A stretch of DNA of 37,279 nt from Lachnospiraceae bacterium (GTDB lineage: Bacteria > Bacillota > Clostridia > Lachnospirales > Lachnospiraceae): contig BLLW01000036.1 of the NCBI GenBank assembly GCA_011959285.1, forward strand, positions 1 through 37,279, written 5' to 3'. This document shows, piece after piece, positions 1 through 7,462 of the stretch (positions are counted from its first letter, which is position 1; each line of letters starts with the position of its first letter). A program made the position numbers and the translations under genes. The notes beneath the pieces are model-generated. The model did no database searches. It was not told the origin of the DNA and was given only the letters and a program-made list of their open reading frames with translations.

Positions 1-76
1 TCCTGCCGGTGTGCATATGGACTGCCAGCCGGCGCCGTATCCGTCACGCTTTTTGTCCACAACCTCCAGTATTCAA
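1..76 (-). other. Edge stretch after the efflux permease gene; possible start of a further gene
   Basis: After the permease stop, the minus strand carries GGAGG (complement of 63-67). An open frame follows from TTG/GTG codons near 58-62 and runs off the left edge. The gap between GGAGG and these codons is only about 2 bases, which is poor, and no ATG lies at a good distance. A fourth operon gene is possible but cannot be identified from about 20 codons. Confidence 0.2.
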
Positions 77-1294
77 TTACTCGTGCCGAAGCGCCTCAAT
101 CGGACTAAGCCTTGCCGCCTTCCTTGCCGGATAAATCCCAAAGAAAATTCCAACCCCGCAGGAAAAAACCGAAGCGAACAAGATCGTCCCCACGCTGACC
201 TCCGGTGAAATATCGGCAATGGAGCCGACTCCCATAGCCCCCAAAACGCCCAGCGCAATTCCAATCAGACCTCCCAGCAGCGTAATGATGCCCGCTTCCG
301 CCAAGAACTGCAAAAGCACCGAACCTGTCCTTGCCCCCAGCGCCTTTCTGATTCCGATTTCTCTGGTCCGTTCCGTCACGGACACCAGCATGATGTTCAT
401 AACGCCGATACCGCCTACCAGAAGGGAAATCGCTGCCACAAAGGAAATAAATATCGTAATGAACCCTAAAATCGTGTCATACTGCGCTGCAACATCCGTA
501 AAGCTCTGCATCATAATCTGGTTTTCACCCCTCACATTATGCCTGCCCTCCAATAATGCCAGCACCTTAGATGCCACCTCTGTACAATAGGCAGAAGACT
601 CTGCAATTACATAAAACTGATCAATCTCATCAATATAGTAGCCCAGCTTATTTGCCATAAAGGTCAACGGGACTTCCGCCTCTATGGTGGTGACGCCGTA
701 ACTGCCGCTGATCAGCGACGAAGCGCTGTCCTTCCTAATTCCCACCACCCGCAGTTCCTGGGTGATTCCCCAGAAAGTAGCGTCAAAACTCATGCCGATT
801 ACGTCCGTGGTTCCAAAAAGCGCTACCGCGCTGCCCTCATTGATTACACAGGCATTACTCGCACCGTCGTAGTCGTTTTGGGTGAAATATTTACCTTTGA
901 CAATGGGCTCGCTTGAAATATACTGCAGCCCGACCGTACCTCCGCTCATCCTGATATCAAAATCACCTTTAGGACCTTCTGCCGTTCCCCATGATCCGAA
1001 CTGCGGCGTGACGCCTTTTACATGATCGACCTGCGTTTTAATCGCATCAAAATCCTCCTGGTTAAAAGACACTGTAGTATCTTTTCTTGTGGTATCTGCA
1101 TAAAATACAATCTGCCCGCCGGCAAGACCCTCTAACTCTGAATTAACCTGTCCCCTGACACCATTTCCAATTGAGATGACCATGATGACGGAGGAAATAC
1201 CAATAATGATTCCCAGCATGGTTAGAACGGAGCGCCCCTTATTGCTCCTGATATTCATCAGAGCAATCTTGATGTATTCCCATATCTGTGCCAT
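77..1294 (-). CDS. MacB-type ABC transporter permease (FtsX family)
   Basis: This is the membrane subunit of a MacAB-like efflux system, about 405 residues. The layout is typical of the family. A cytoplasmic N-terminus leads into one membrane segment (about residues 24-44, with GIIIGISSVIMV). A large extracytoplasmic MacB core domain follows, then three C-terminal membrane segments. The FtsX signature TEREIGIRKALGA appears here as TERTREIGIRKALGA after the second segment. The C-terminus reads YPARKAARLSPIEALRHE, a standard ending for these permeases. The start is placed at the ATG that follows GGAGG by about 5 bases; an in-frame GTG four codons upstream overlaps that site. It is the third gene of an operon behind the ATPase and the HlyD-like adaptor, with a gap of about 24 bases. 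The substrate cannot be read from the sequence; peptides or lipophilic toxins are usual for this group. Confidence 0.92.
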   Translation of the reverse strand: MAQIWEYIKIALMNIRSNKGRSVLTMLGIIIGISSVIMVISIGNGVRGQVNSELEGLAGGQIVFYADTTRKDTTVSFNQEDFDAIKTQVDHVKGVTPQFGSWGTAEGPKGDFDIRMSGGTVGLQYISSEPIVKGKYFTQNDYDGASNACVINEGSAVALFGTTDVIGMSFDATFWGITQELRVVGIRKDSASSLISGSYGVTTIEAEVPLTFMANKLGYYIDEIDQFYVIAESSAYCTEVASKVLALLEGRHNVRGENQIMMQSFTDVAAQYDTILGFITIFISFVAAISLLVGGIGVMNIMLVSVTERTREIGIRKALGARTGSVLLQFLAEAGIITLLGGLIGIALGVLGAMGVGSIADISPEVSVGTILFASVFSCGVGIFFGIYPARKAARLSPIEALRHE

Positions 1295-1318
1295 TTCTAC
1301 CTCCACTCTGTCTGCCTG

Positions 1319-3037
1319 CTACTGGGACATTGTTGCTACTGCCATGCCTTCCATAAGGTTGGCAGTCACATCCGTAACAACCTGTTCGCCTTCTGAAAGT
1401 CCTTCTGTCACCTGCACCATGGTATCGGACGAAATGCCTGTTGTAATCCGTTTCTTCACTAAGATATTTTCCTGCACAACATAGACAAATTCGCCTTCCA
1501 TGTCCACATTGACTGCCGTTACCGGAATGAGCACGACATCCTTTTCCTGTGCAGTGCTTATGATTACCTTTGCTTCCACTCCCAGAATAACTTCGCTGTC
1601 AGGATTGGTAATCTTAATTTCGGTACCTACCACAGAAGCGCCGCTGTTATTTTGTTCCGCCATCTTATTGATTTTCGTCACCTTGCCTTCATATTCCTGG
1701 CTTCCGATGGTGACCTTCGCATTCTGACCTACTGCAATCTTATCCAAATCATATTTTGTCACCGTTACTCTGACCATGACATCCTGCGTACTTTCCAGTT
1801 TCAAAAGCTGAGAACCTGTGGCAACTGTGCCGCCCTCCACGGCATTCACCTCTGTGACAACGCCGTCGAACTCCGCCACCACGCCATTTGCTGCCGCCTG
1901 CAGGCTTTCCAGTGAGTCAGAGGCCTCGATTCCCTTGGTCTGGTTGTCTGCCTCTAATTCCTGACGAGCGCCGGAAGTCATCCTGCCGGCTTCTGCAGAG
2001 CTCTTCTGCGACTTCATTTCTGAGCGGTATTCTTTGTAGTCTGAGAGCATTTTATTATATACTGCAAGCTCATCCTCCCAGCCCTTGACTTCTGCGTTGT
2101 TCTGCTGTTCATAACTGTTGAGCTGCACCAGCTTCTGCAGGTTCATATACTCGTCAGAATCAGGGTGGTCCTGCCAGTCTAAAAGCGAAATCTGGAGCAG
2201 CGCGCCCTCGTATGCCAGATCGCTTTTTTTCTGTTCGATCTTATTTTCCAGATTGGTTATGTAGGCTTCCGTGTCTGCAATCTGCTGATCCAGCACGCTT
2301 ATATTGACGTTTGCCTCGTTTAAGTCTCCCCACTTCTGACCGTTGCTCTGTACGGAGTTGTTGTAATTCCCCTGATTCGACTGAATCTTCAGCTGCGCCA
2401 GCGTCGTCTTCGTCGCAAGATCCTCCGCGTCATAGGAAATCAGTACGTCCCCCGCTTTTACCGCATCGCCTGCCGCTACAGCCACATCTCCGATTTTTAC
2501 ATCCACATCAGAAAAATAGCTCTTCGTGGTTTCCGTTGTGACCGTTCCGCTGGTGCTGATGGTCTGCTCGATCTCACCGGTAATCGCACCTGTTGTCATT
2601 ACAAACGTTTGAGGACCACTGCTGCCAAAAACTTTGCTTACGGCAAAGAACACGATGACCACTCCTAAGAGACTGCAGAGGATGATTCTTCTACGTTTTT
2701 TCTTTGCCGCCCTGTCTAAGGGTTTCTTTTCCTTTTTCTTCTTCTCTTTCTTTTCCTTCTTCTTTTTCTCCGAAAGTTCCTTGTATTTGGTGGTGGTTAC
2801 CAGCTCCACACTTTCCTCTTCCGGTATTTCAGTCTGTGTATTCTCCGGCTCTATACTTTCGGCTTTTGATCCATCTGGTGCATCATCTGACGATTCCATT
2901 TCTTCCGACCATGCCGGTTCCGTTCCTGTGCCTTCCTGCTTCAAATCTTCCGCATTCTCTAATGGGGACCCTTCCAGAATGTCAACCACATTCTCATTCT
3001 CCGTCTTGCTGTTTTTTGGTTTCTTCTTATCAGACAT
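1319..3037 (-). CDS. HlyD/MacA-type efflux adaptor with long charged cytoplasmic N-terminus
   Basis: The 572-residue adaptor should link the ABC permease to the outside of the cell wall. The first 90 or so residues are highly acidic. A run rich in Lys and Glu (about 90-117) follows, then one membrane segment (about 118-138, IILCSLLGVVIVFFAVSKVFG). The extracytoplasmic part has a first lipoyl/barrel half (VAVAAGDAVKAGDVLISYDAE). A long coiled-coil hairpin follows (about 200-365), then a second half-motif (VVAEFDGVVTEVNAVEGGTVATGSQL) and beta-barrel and membrane-proximal domains ending near VTEGLSEGEQVVTDVTANLMEGM. MacA proteins are usually nearer 370-400 residues; the extra length is the charged N-terminal tail and a long hairpin. 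The start ATG follows GGAGGAGAAGAAA. It lies between the ATPase gene (26 bases upstream) and the permease gene. Confidence 0.9.
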   Translation of the reverse strand: MSDKKKPKNSKTENENVVDILEGSPLENAEDLKQEGTGTEPAWSEEMESSDDAPDGSKAESIEPENTQTEIPEEESVELVTTTKYKELSEKKKKEKKEKKKKEKKPLDRAAKKKRRRIILCSLLGVVIVFFAVSKVFGSSGPQTFVMTTGAITGEIEQTISTSGTVTTETTKSYFSDVDVKIGDVAVAAGDAVKAGDVLISYDAEDLATKTTLAQLKIQSNQGNYNNSVQSNGQKWGDLNEANVNISVLDQQIADTEAYITNLENKIEQKKSDLAYEGALLQISLLDWQDHPDSDEYMNLQKLVQLNSYEQQNNAEVKGWEDELAVYNKMLSDYKEYRSEMKSQKSSAEAGRMTSGARQELEADNQTKGIEASDSLESLQAAANGVVAEFDGVVTEVNAVEGGTVATGSQLLKLESTQDVMVRVTVTKYDLDKIAVGQNAKVTIGSQEYEGKVTKINKMAEQNNSGASVVGTEIKITNPDSEVILGVEAKVIISTAQEKDVVLIPVTAVNVDMEGEFVYVVQENILVKKRITTGISSDTMVQVTEGLSEGEQVVTDVTANLMEGMAVATMSQ

Positions 3038-3063
3038 TTTCTTCTCCTCCCAAACGCTGTCTA

Positions 3064-3759
3064 TTAAATTTCCTGCTGATTTATAATGTCATTCACAATC
3101 TTGCCGTCCATAATCCGTATGATGCGTCTGGCTCTGGCGGCAATATCATTATCATGGGTAATCAGAATCACAGTTCTGCCCTCCGCATGCAATCCTTTTA
3201 ATATTTCCATGATTTCCTTGGTAGAACCAGAGTCCAGGTTTCCGGTGGGTTCGTCCGCAAGGATGACCGGAGGCGCCTGTGCGATTGCTCTGGCTATGGC
3301 GACTCTCTGCTGCTGTCCGCCGCTCATCTCGGTAGGCTTGTGGTCTATCCTTGCTTTCAGCCCCACCTTTTCAAGGGCTATCTTGGAAAGCTTTAGCCTT
3401 TCTTTTTTGCCGACGCCGCGGTAGATCAGAGGAAGTTCCACATTCTCAAGGGCGGTGAGCCCTGAAATCAAATTAAATCCCTGAAAAATGAATCCGATTT
3501 CTCTGTTCCTGATATCTGACAGATCGTCGTCTGTAAGTCCCGAAACATCCTGCCCATTTAATATGTATGTACCGCTGGACGGCACATCCAGACATCCCAG
3601 CATGTTCATCAGGGTTGACTTACCGGAGCCAGACTGCCCGATGATGGCTACAAATTCATTCTTATCGATCCTCAAATTCACATGATCCAATGCCCGGACC
3701 TCATTCTCTCCCGGATTGTAAATCTTGCACATATCCTGGATTTCAATTAATTCATTCAT
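3064..3759 (-). CDS. MacB/LolD-type ABC transporter ATP-binding protein
   Basis: The 231-residue ATPase powers the adaptor-permease pair encoded downstream. Visible motifs are Walker A GQSGSGKST (41-49), a Q-loop FQGFNL, the signature MSGGQQQR (145-152), Walker B VILADE (165-170) with PTGNLDS as the D-loop, and the H-loop His202 in LITHD. Leu to Met in the first signature position is common in this MacB/LolD class. The gene is first in the operon; AAGGAG lies about 11 bases before the ATG. A consensus promoter sits 37-64 bases upstream. No sensor kinase is adjacent, unlike many BceAB-type modules, and the presence of an HlyD-like partner supports a MacAB-type rather than a BceAB-type system. 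Confidence 0.95.
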   Translation of the reverse strand: MNELIEIQDMCKIYNPGENEVRALDHVNLRIDKNEFVAIIGQSGSGKSTLMNMLGCLDVPSSGTYILNGQDVSGLTDDDLSDIRNREIGFIFQGFNLISGLTALENVELPLIYRGVGKKERLKLSKIALEKVGLKARIDHKPTEMSGGQQQRVAIARAIAQAPPVILADEPTGNLDSGSTKEIMEILKGLHAEGRTVILITHDNDIAARARRIIRIMDGKIVNDIINQQEI

Positions 3760-3795
3760 TTGTCTAAGCGCTCCTTATTTTGTTTGTACTATTGT

Positions 3796-3823
3796 ATTAT
3801 ACAACTAGAACACGTTTTGTCAA
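3796..3823 (-). promoter_or_regulatory. Consensus promoter of the efflux operon with overlapping 13-bp palindrome
   Basis: On the minus strand TTGACA (complement of 3818-3823) and TATAAT (complement of 3796-3801) are both perfect consensus hexamers, 16 bp apart. TTGTATTATACAA at 3792-3804 is a perfect palindrome around one central base and covers the -10 box. This is the geometry of a repressor operator. No candidate repressor gene is adjacent inside the window. Confidence 0.75.
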
Positions 3824-3993
3824 TACTCTAATCACAAAACAGCTTACTTATGTCGTGAAAAATGTCCACCAAACATTATAACGAATTATATGGGGAAAAA
3901 ATTATAACATACTATAAATTTTTCTTAATTTTATCTAAAGAAAATCAGCGGTGTGTTTTCTTTTGTTCATTTTAAGTTAATTTATAAAAAAAG
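3824..3993. other. AT-rich intergenic stretch
   Basis: Between the efflux promoter and the terminator at 3994 I see no gene, RNA or clear repeat. It is very AT-rich, and a weak TTTTCTTT/AAAGAAAA pairing is possible around 3940-3965. Confidence 0.4.
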
Positions 3994-4034
3994 AAAATAC
4001 TACTCTTTGGCTTAAAAGTAGTATTTTTCTTTTT
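3994..4034 (-). terminator. Bidirectional rho-independent terminator
   Basis: AAAATACTACT (3994-4004) pairs perfectly with AGTAGTATTTT (4017-4027) around a 12-base loop. T-rich runs follow on both strands, so it can end the small gene at 4057-4308 (stop 30 bases away) and also transcripts from the other side. Confidence 0.8.
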
Positions 4035-4056
4035 TATTACATATTGATTAATAAAT

Positions 4057-4308
4057 TTAAAGGTGACTCTGCTGTAAAAAATATGCTGCGCTTTCGTATT
4101 CCTTTTTTGAGACGAAGATCTGATAGACAAACCTGCTCGATGTCTCCATCCCGAAACTGCCCGTAAATCTTCTTTCTGAAAACATTCCTCCGCCAAAGTT
4201 GTCTTTCGTTTTCAAATAATATTTAATGTTATTTTGCCTCAATATATCTAATACCTTTGACTTCAGTTCCGTTGAAGTTGTTGCGAACAATTGTTTTTTG
4301 AAAAACAC
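4057..4308 (-). CDS. Small protein of unknown function, coupled to the VWA gene
   Basis: The 83-residue soluble protein begins with GTG, only five bases after the VWA gene stop. GAGG sits about 8 bases upstream inside the end of that gene, so translation is probably coupled. The sequence has an N-terminal helix (TSTELKSKVLDILRQNNIKYYLKTKD), a Gly/Phe-rich middle and a C-terminal VYQIFVSKKEYESAAYFLQQ. The helix plus the 'Y.IFV.K.EYE.A..FL' ending recalls the short DUF2007-type signal-transducing domain, but I cannot confirm that. A terminator follows directly. Nothing indicates a specific activity. Confidence 0.6.
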   Translation of the reverse strand: MFFKKQLFATTSTELKSKVLDILRQNNIKYYLKTKDNFGGGMFSERRFTGSFGMETSSRFVYQIFVSKKEYESAAYFLQQSHL

Positions 4309-4313
4309 AACCG

Positions 4314-5702
4314 CTACCTCACTTCCTTCACCAAATCCTCAAATTCCGCCTTATATTCATCTTCCAGATTCATCCCCTTAAGCACGGACACCACATGCTC
4401 CACCGATGCATTCTCCAGATATTCATTGTGGGATGCCAGAAGCCCAAATTCTGCCACTGCAGCCGCAAACTTGAAATCTTCTCCCGGCTCATAGGTATAG
4501 CTGTCATAATCCACCGGATACTGCAAAAGGCTGCTGGTATCTTCCGCCGGCTTTTTGTAGCGGATGCTGATGGTCAGCCACTCTTCTTCCATCGCCTTGC
4601 TGCCGGCGCCGGATGTCCCCAATTCCTCTTTATATTTATCACTATATTTTAAATCTTCTATCTCATTCTCACTCATGGTTCCAAGGGGTTCTTTTAAGAT
4701 AAGTTCATACATTGCGGTGACGTTGTGTCCTGCGCCAATCTCGCCGGCATCTTTCGTATCGTCATTAAAGTCCTTCCGATCCAATGCCCTGTTCTCATAA
4801 CCGATCAGCCTGTAACGCTCCACCACTGCCGGATTGAACTCCACCTGGAATTTAACGTCCTTGCAGATGGTAAGGAGGGTTGCTGTCATTTCCGTCTGCA
4901 AAACCTTTTTTGCTTCCCTAAAGCTGTCGATATATGCATAATTTCCATTGTCCTTATCTGTAAGGTTTTCTGCCAAAAGACCAAACGCCTCCTGCAAGAG
5001 AGGAAGTTTGTCGCTATCTGCCATGGAACCGGAAACGTCCAAAAGAAAAACCAGGTTGGCGGCGGGCGCATCCCCGTAGTCAATCTCCTGTGTCTTTAGC
5101 CCGATTGTCAAAAGCTGCGCTTCCTCATTCCATGGGCACTGGCTGATTACGGTGGTCACGCCAAAAGGTTCGCTGCCCTTAGGTTCCTTGTAATCGTATG
5201 TAAAGTAATTGATCATCTCTTCTACCCTGGCAGCGCCCTCAGGAATCTCGTCCAGCAGATAGCCGTCTGTAATCATTCTCCGTAAATTGCTGTAGGAAGC
5301 AGTATCCACATCCGCTGCAAAGGTAGATAGCGGCTGATTCAGCACAGAAGAATATCCCTTCTCGTCCCATTTGCTGTATTCCTCTGTGTTTTCAATAAGC
5401 ACATCTGTCCGGTAGCAGGACTGCGCATAACTTTCTTCTTCCATCCCCGGTCTTGCTATGCCCCCCTCTCCTTCTGCCTCCTCATAAGATCCGCGCTCTG
5501 CCGCTTCGCCGGAATCGTACTCCGACGCGGACTCGTCTGTAGGTGCTTCCAGCTCCACCGTCGTATTCCCTTCCTCCTTGGAACCGCTTAAACTTCCGCC
5601 GGCACCGCATCCTGACAGTGCTCCTGTCATGAGAGCTGCGCCTAAAATCATTGCTGTTAGTCTTTTTTCATAATAACGCCTCCTCCGTACATTTTGTTTC
5701 AC
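4314..5702 (-). CDS. YfbK-like VWA lipoprotein gene, damaged (start frameshift, VWA core deleted)
   Basis: The open frame codes a surface lipoprotein of the YfbK/DUF3520 type. It has a signal with lipobox LSGC (Cys32 of the open frame) and an acidic linker. The conserved N-terminal block STFAADVDTASYSNLRRMI follows, then the start of a VWA domain with MIDAS motif DVSGS (222-226). Next come YIDSFREAKKVL, the conserved FNPAVVERYRLIGYENR and DAGEIGAGH blocks, and a C-terminal DUF3520-like region. Two lesions are visible. First, the natural start appears to be the ATG at 5669-5671, seven bases after GGAGGAGG, but its A6 tract leads to a stop after four codons; one more A would restore MKKRLTAMIL. 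The open frame itself begins at an unsupported GTG. Second, AENLTDK runs straight into DNGNYAYIDS near residue 250 (about 4950). The roughly 100 residues that normally lie between, with the other MIDAS ligands, are absent in frame. It is probably a decaying gene. Confidence 0.8.
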   Translation of the reverse strand: MKQNVRRRRYYEKRLTAMILGAALMTGALSGCGAGGSLSGSKEEGNTTVELEAPTDESASEYDSGEAAERGSYEEAEGEGGIARPGMEEESYAQSCYRTDVLIENTEEYSKWDEKGYSSVLNQPLSTFAADVDTASYSNLRRMITDGYLLDEIPEGAARVEEMINYFTYDYKEPKGSEPFGVTTVISQCPWNEEAQLLTIGLKTQEIDYGDAPAANLVFLLDVSGSMADSDKLPLLQEAFGLLAENLTDKDNGNYAYIDSFREAKKVLQTEMTATLLTICKDVKFQVEFNPAVVERYRLIGYENRALDRKDFNDDTKDAGEIGAGHNVTAMYELILKEPLGTMSENEIEDLKYSDKYKEELGTSGAGSKAMEEEWLTISIRYKKPAEDTSSLLQYPVDYDSYTYEPGEDFKFAAAVAEFGLLASHNEYLENASVEHVVSVLKGMNLEDEYKAEFEDLVKEVR

Positions 5703-5757
5703 ATAAAATACTTTTCACTGTAAAGAAAGGTTTCATTACCATTCAAGTATATTTATG

Positions 5758-5782
5758 ATACGCAGGAGAAGGCGTATTTTTA
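5758..5782 (+). terminator. Weak hairpin with T-run between TA and VWA genes
   Basis: ATACGC (5758-5763) pairs with GCGTAT (5772-5777), and the T-run starts inside that arm (TATTTTTAT). The orientation is plus although both flanking genes are on the minus strand, so a terminator role is doubtful. Confidence 0.25.
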
Positions 5783-5820
5783 TGAATTAAAATAAATTAC
5801 TCTCACAGTCGTTATTAAGT

Positions 5821-6240
5821 TCAATCCTCAGCCCCCGAAAGGATAATATCCATCATTTCTCTTGGGGTGACAATAAACGGTTTTGTCGGGAAATGCCTGA
5901 TATTTCCCGTTATGAGGTATGTGTCCTCTGTTTTGCGCTCCTCCATGACGACCTCATAAAACACCCTGTCCTTCGGGTCGGGCAGTTCAATGTCAAGGTA
6001 TTCTGCATCCACATAAATTCCTCTGCTTTGGATATTTTCTAATACATCGTAAATAATTTCTTCTGTAAAATGAAATTTAGGACGTACAAGCACCTCATGA
6101 TACTCTTTTACAATGTGTTCATTCAATATAGGAATAATAAGTCCATCAAAGGTTAGTTCCATGATGGTTCCCGGCACGGAATCCCATTTAAGCATCGCGG
6201 ATACCAGCACGTTCGTATCAATAACCGCGTAATATTTCAT
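5821..6240 (-). CDS. PIN-domain toxin of a type II toxin-antitoxin pair
   Basis: The 139-residue protein has the PIN ribonuclease pattern: DTNVLVS at 8-14 (first acidic residue Asp8), Glu46 in HIVKEYHEVL, LPDPKDRVF (Asp88/Asp91), and the C-terminal EDTYLITGNIRHFP block with an acidic residue before TGN. This arrangement fits the 'putative toxin, PIN family' (COG1569/TIGR00305) class, which acts as a Mg-dependent RNase. Its ATG overlaps the antitoxin stop in an ATGA, the usual tight coupling of antitoxin first and toxin second. The length is normal and all key acidic positions are present, so it looks intact. The RNA target is unknown. Confidence 0.88.
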   Translation of the reverse strand: MKYYAVIDTNVLVSAMLKWDSVPGTIMELTFDGLIIPILNEHIVKEYHEVLVRPKFHFTEEIIYDVLENIQSRGIYVDAEYLDIELPDPKDRVFYEVVMEERKTEDTYLITGNIRHFPTKPFIVTPREMMDIILSGAED

Positions 6241-6530
6241 ATACCGTCCTGCTTCCTTACTTCTGCGATTTCAGCATTAATCTCCTCCAGCGTCATCTCA
6301 GATATCCCATTCTCCTCTGCAATACGGCTAGCTGTTTTCATTGCCGCCACTGCACGATTCTCTGGCTCCTTTTCAAGTTTCATGCTAAATGGTATGCCAT
6401 TTTCCTGAATCAACCTTGAAATGCACATGCGCATATAGGTCGGTAAATCGATTCCGAGGCGTTCACATATATTTGTTGCTTTAATCTTTGAAGTATCTTC
6501 TGTGCGGAATTGTACTAATGAACTTGCCAT
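6237..6530 (-). CDS. RelB/DinJ-like antitoxin
   Basis: The 97-residue antitoxin starts at the ATG (6528-6530) that follows AAAGGAG by about 8 bases; a longer frame reaching 6590 has no ribosome site. The N-terminus SSLVQFRTEDTSKIKATNICERLGIDLPTYMRMCISRLIQ matches the ribbon-helix-helix pattern of RelB/DinJ antitoxins: a beta strand, then two helices with the LGID.PT turn. The C-terminal half is helical and acidic (EENGISEMTLEEINAEIAEVRK) and should wrap the toxin. It overlaps the PIN toxin by four bases. As for other RHH antitoxins it should bind its own promoter, where a long dyad is present. Confidence 0.85.
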   Translation of the reverse strand: MASSLVQFRTEDTSKIKATNICERLGIDLPTYMRMCISRLIQENGIPFSMKLEKEPENRAVAAMKTASRIAEENGISEMTLEEINAEIAEVRKQDGI

Positions 6531-6557
6531 GCTATCATCTCCTTTTCTGGTATTTTT

Positions 6558-6612
6558 ATCATACCACATTTTGAATACATTCGCAATCATATGATTACAA
6601 ATGCATTCAAAA
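6558..6612 (-). promoter_or_regulatory. TA promoter with 44-bp dyad operator
   Basis: On the minus strand TTGCGA (complement of 6581-6586) and TATGAT (complement of 6558-6563) are 17 bp apart. An imperfect palindrome at 6569-6612 centres on ATCATATGAT (6586-6595), with 19 of 22 base pairs matching, and it covers the -35 box. This suits autorepression by the RHH antitoxin, alone or with the toxin. Confidence 0.7.
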
Positions 6613-6659
6613 ATTATTCTTATAATTCCACATCTGTGCCAACAAAATCCTTCCTTCTA

Positions 6660-7460
6660 TTAATTCCCCGCACTTTCATACACATGCGTCCCCTTGTTGA
6701 ACACCGCATAAGCAATGCACCAAAAAACCACCGCTATTGCACATTCGATTCCAATCACCACCCCGGAAGCTTCTCTCTTTAAGAAAAAGCTCGCCGGCAG
6801 GTATGCCACAAAGGCAAATGGAATCACCCAGGTAATCAAAAAGCGAATTCCCTTTGCATAAATTTCCGTAGGGTACTTTGCAAAATCCGCCGTTTCATAC
6901 GCCAGCTGGAGAAAAGGACCGCTTACTTTAATCCAGAATGCAAAGGATGCAAAAAACAGCTTGATGGACGTATAAATCAATGCTCCGGCAAAAATAGATA
7001 CAAAGAATAGTATTCCATGGACCGAATCCGTGATGACGATTCCTTTTGACAGCGAACGCACCACCAGAATCGTCCCCACTAAAAGTTCTCCTAAAGCATC
7101 CGGCTGCAGCTTTTCTGCTATGACCTGGAAAAAAATATTCATAGGGCGCAGCATATAGCGGTCAAAATCGCCGTTAAGGACGAGCCGCCATGCCACCAGC
7201 CACACATTGTCCGTAAAAAGATGATCGATTCCCCTTGGAATCTGGGCAAACCCATAAATAAAAATCAGCTGGTCCAGCGTCCATCCCTTAAGAGAAGGAA
7301 TCTGTTCAAACACCAGATATAAGAAGGCAATGCCCATAATCTGGGTAAAGAAAAATCCAAACAGCCCCATCAGGAAATCAACCTTGGACTGCATAATCGT
7401 CTTTATAAACTGGGTAATCAATACCCGGTAAAGACGCAGATAGCGTTTACATGTTCTCAT
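6660..7460 (-). CDS. ABC-2 family transporter permease (COG3694-like)
   Basis: The 266-residue membrane protein has about six hydrophobic segments, with TQIMGIAFLYLVF early and VVIGIECAIAVVFWCIAYAVF at the end. The conserved cytoplasmic-side motif VLNGDFDRYMLRPMNIFFQ is typical of the permeases that pair with COG4586 ATPases. The start is taken at the second of two adjacent ATGs, six bases after GGAGG; the first ATG overlaps the upstream stop (TAATG). A longer frame to 7541 would lie inside the neighbouring permease gene. It is the last gene of the exporter operon. The substrate is unknown. Confidence 0.88.
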   Translation of the reverse strand: MRTCKRYLRLYRVLITQFIKTIMQSKVDFLMGLFGFFFTQIMGIAFLYLVFEQIPSLKGWTLDQLIFIYGFAQIPRGIDHLFTDNVWLVAWRLVLNGDFDRYMLRPMNIFFQVIAEKLQPDALGELLVGTILVVRSLSKGIVITDSVHGILFFVSIFAGALIYTSIKLFFASFAFWIKVSGPFLQLAYETADFAKYPTEIYAKGIRFLITWVIPFAFVAYLPASFFLKREASGVVIGIECAIAVVFWCIAYAVFNKGTHVYESAGN

Positions 7461-7462
7461 CA

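Noticed and set aside
2634-3201. Long plus-strand open frames opposite the adaptor and ATPase genes
   Set aside because: They are rich in Phe/Ser because they read the Lys/Glu-rich adaptor sequence backwards. They have no ribosome sites and lie fully over well-supported genes.
3938-3966. Possible hairpin AAAGAAAA/TTTTCTTT
   Set aside because: A pure A/T stem in AT-rich DNA; the strong terminator at 3994-4027 already explains transcription ending.
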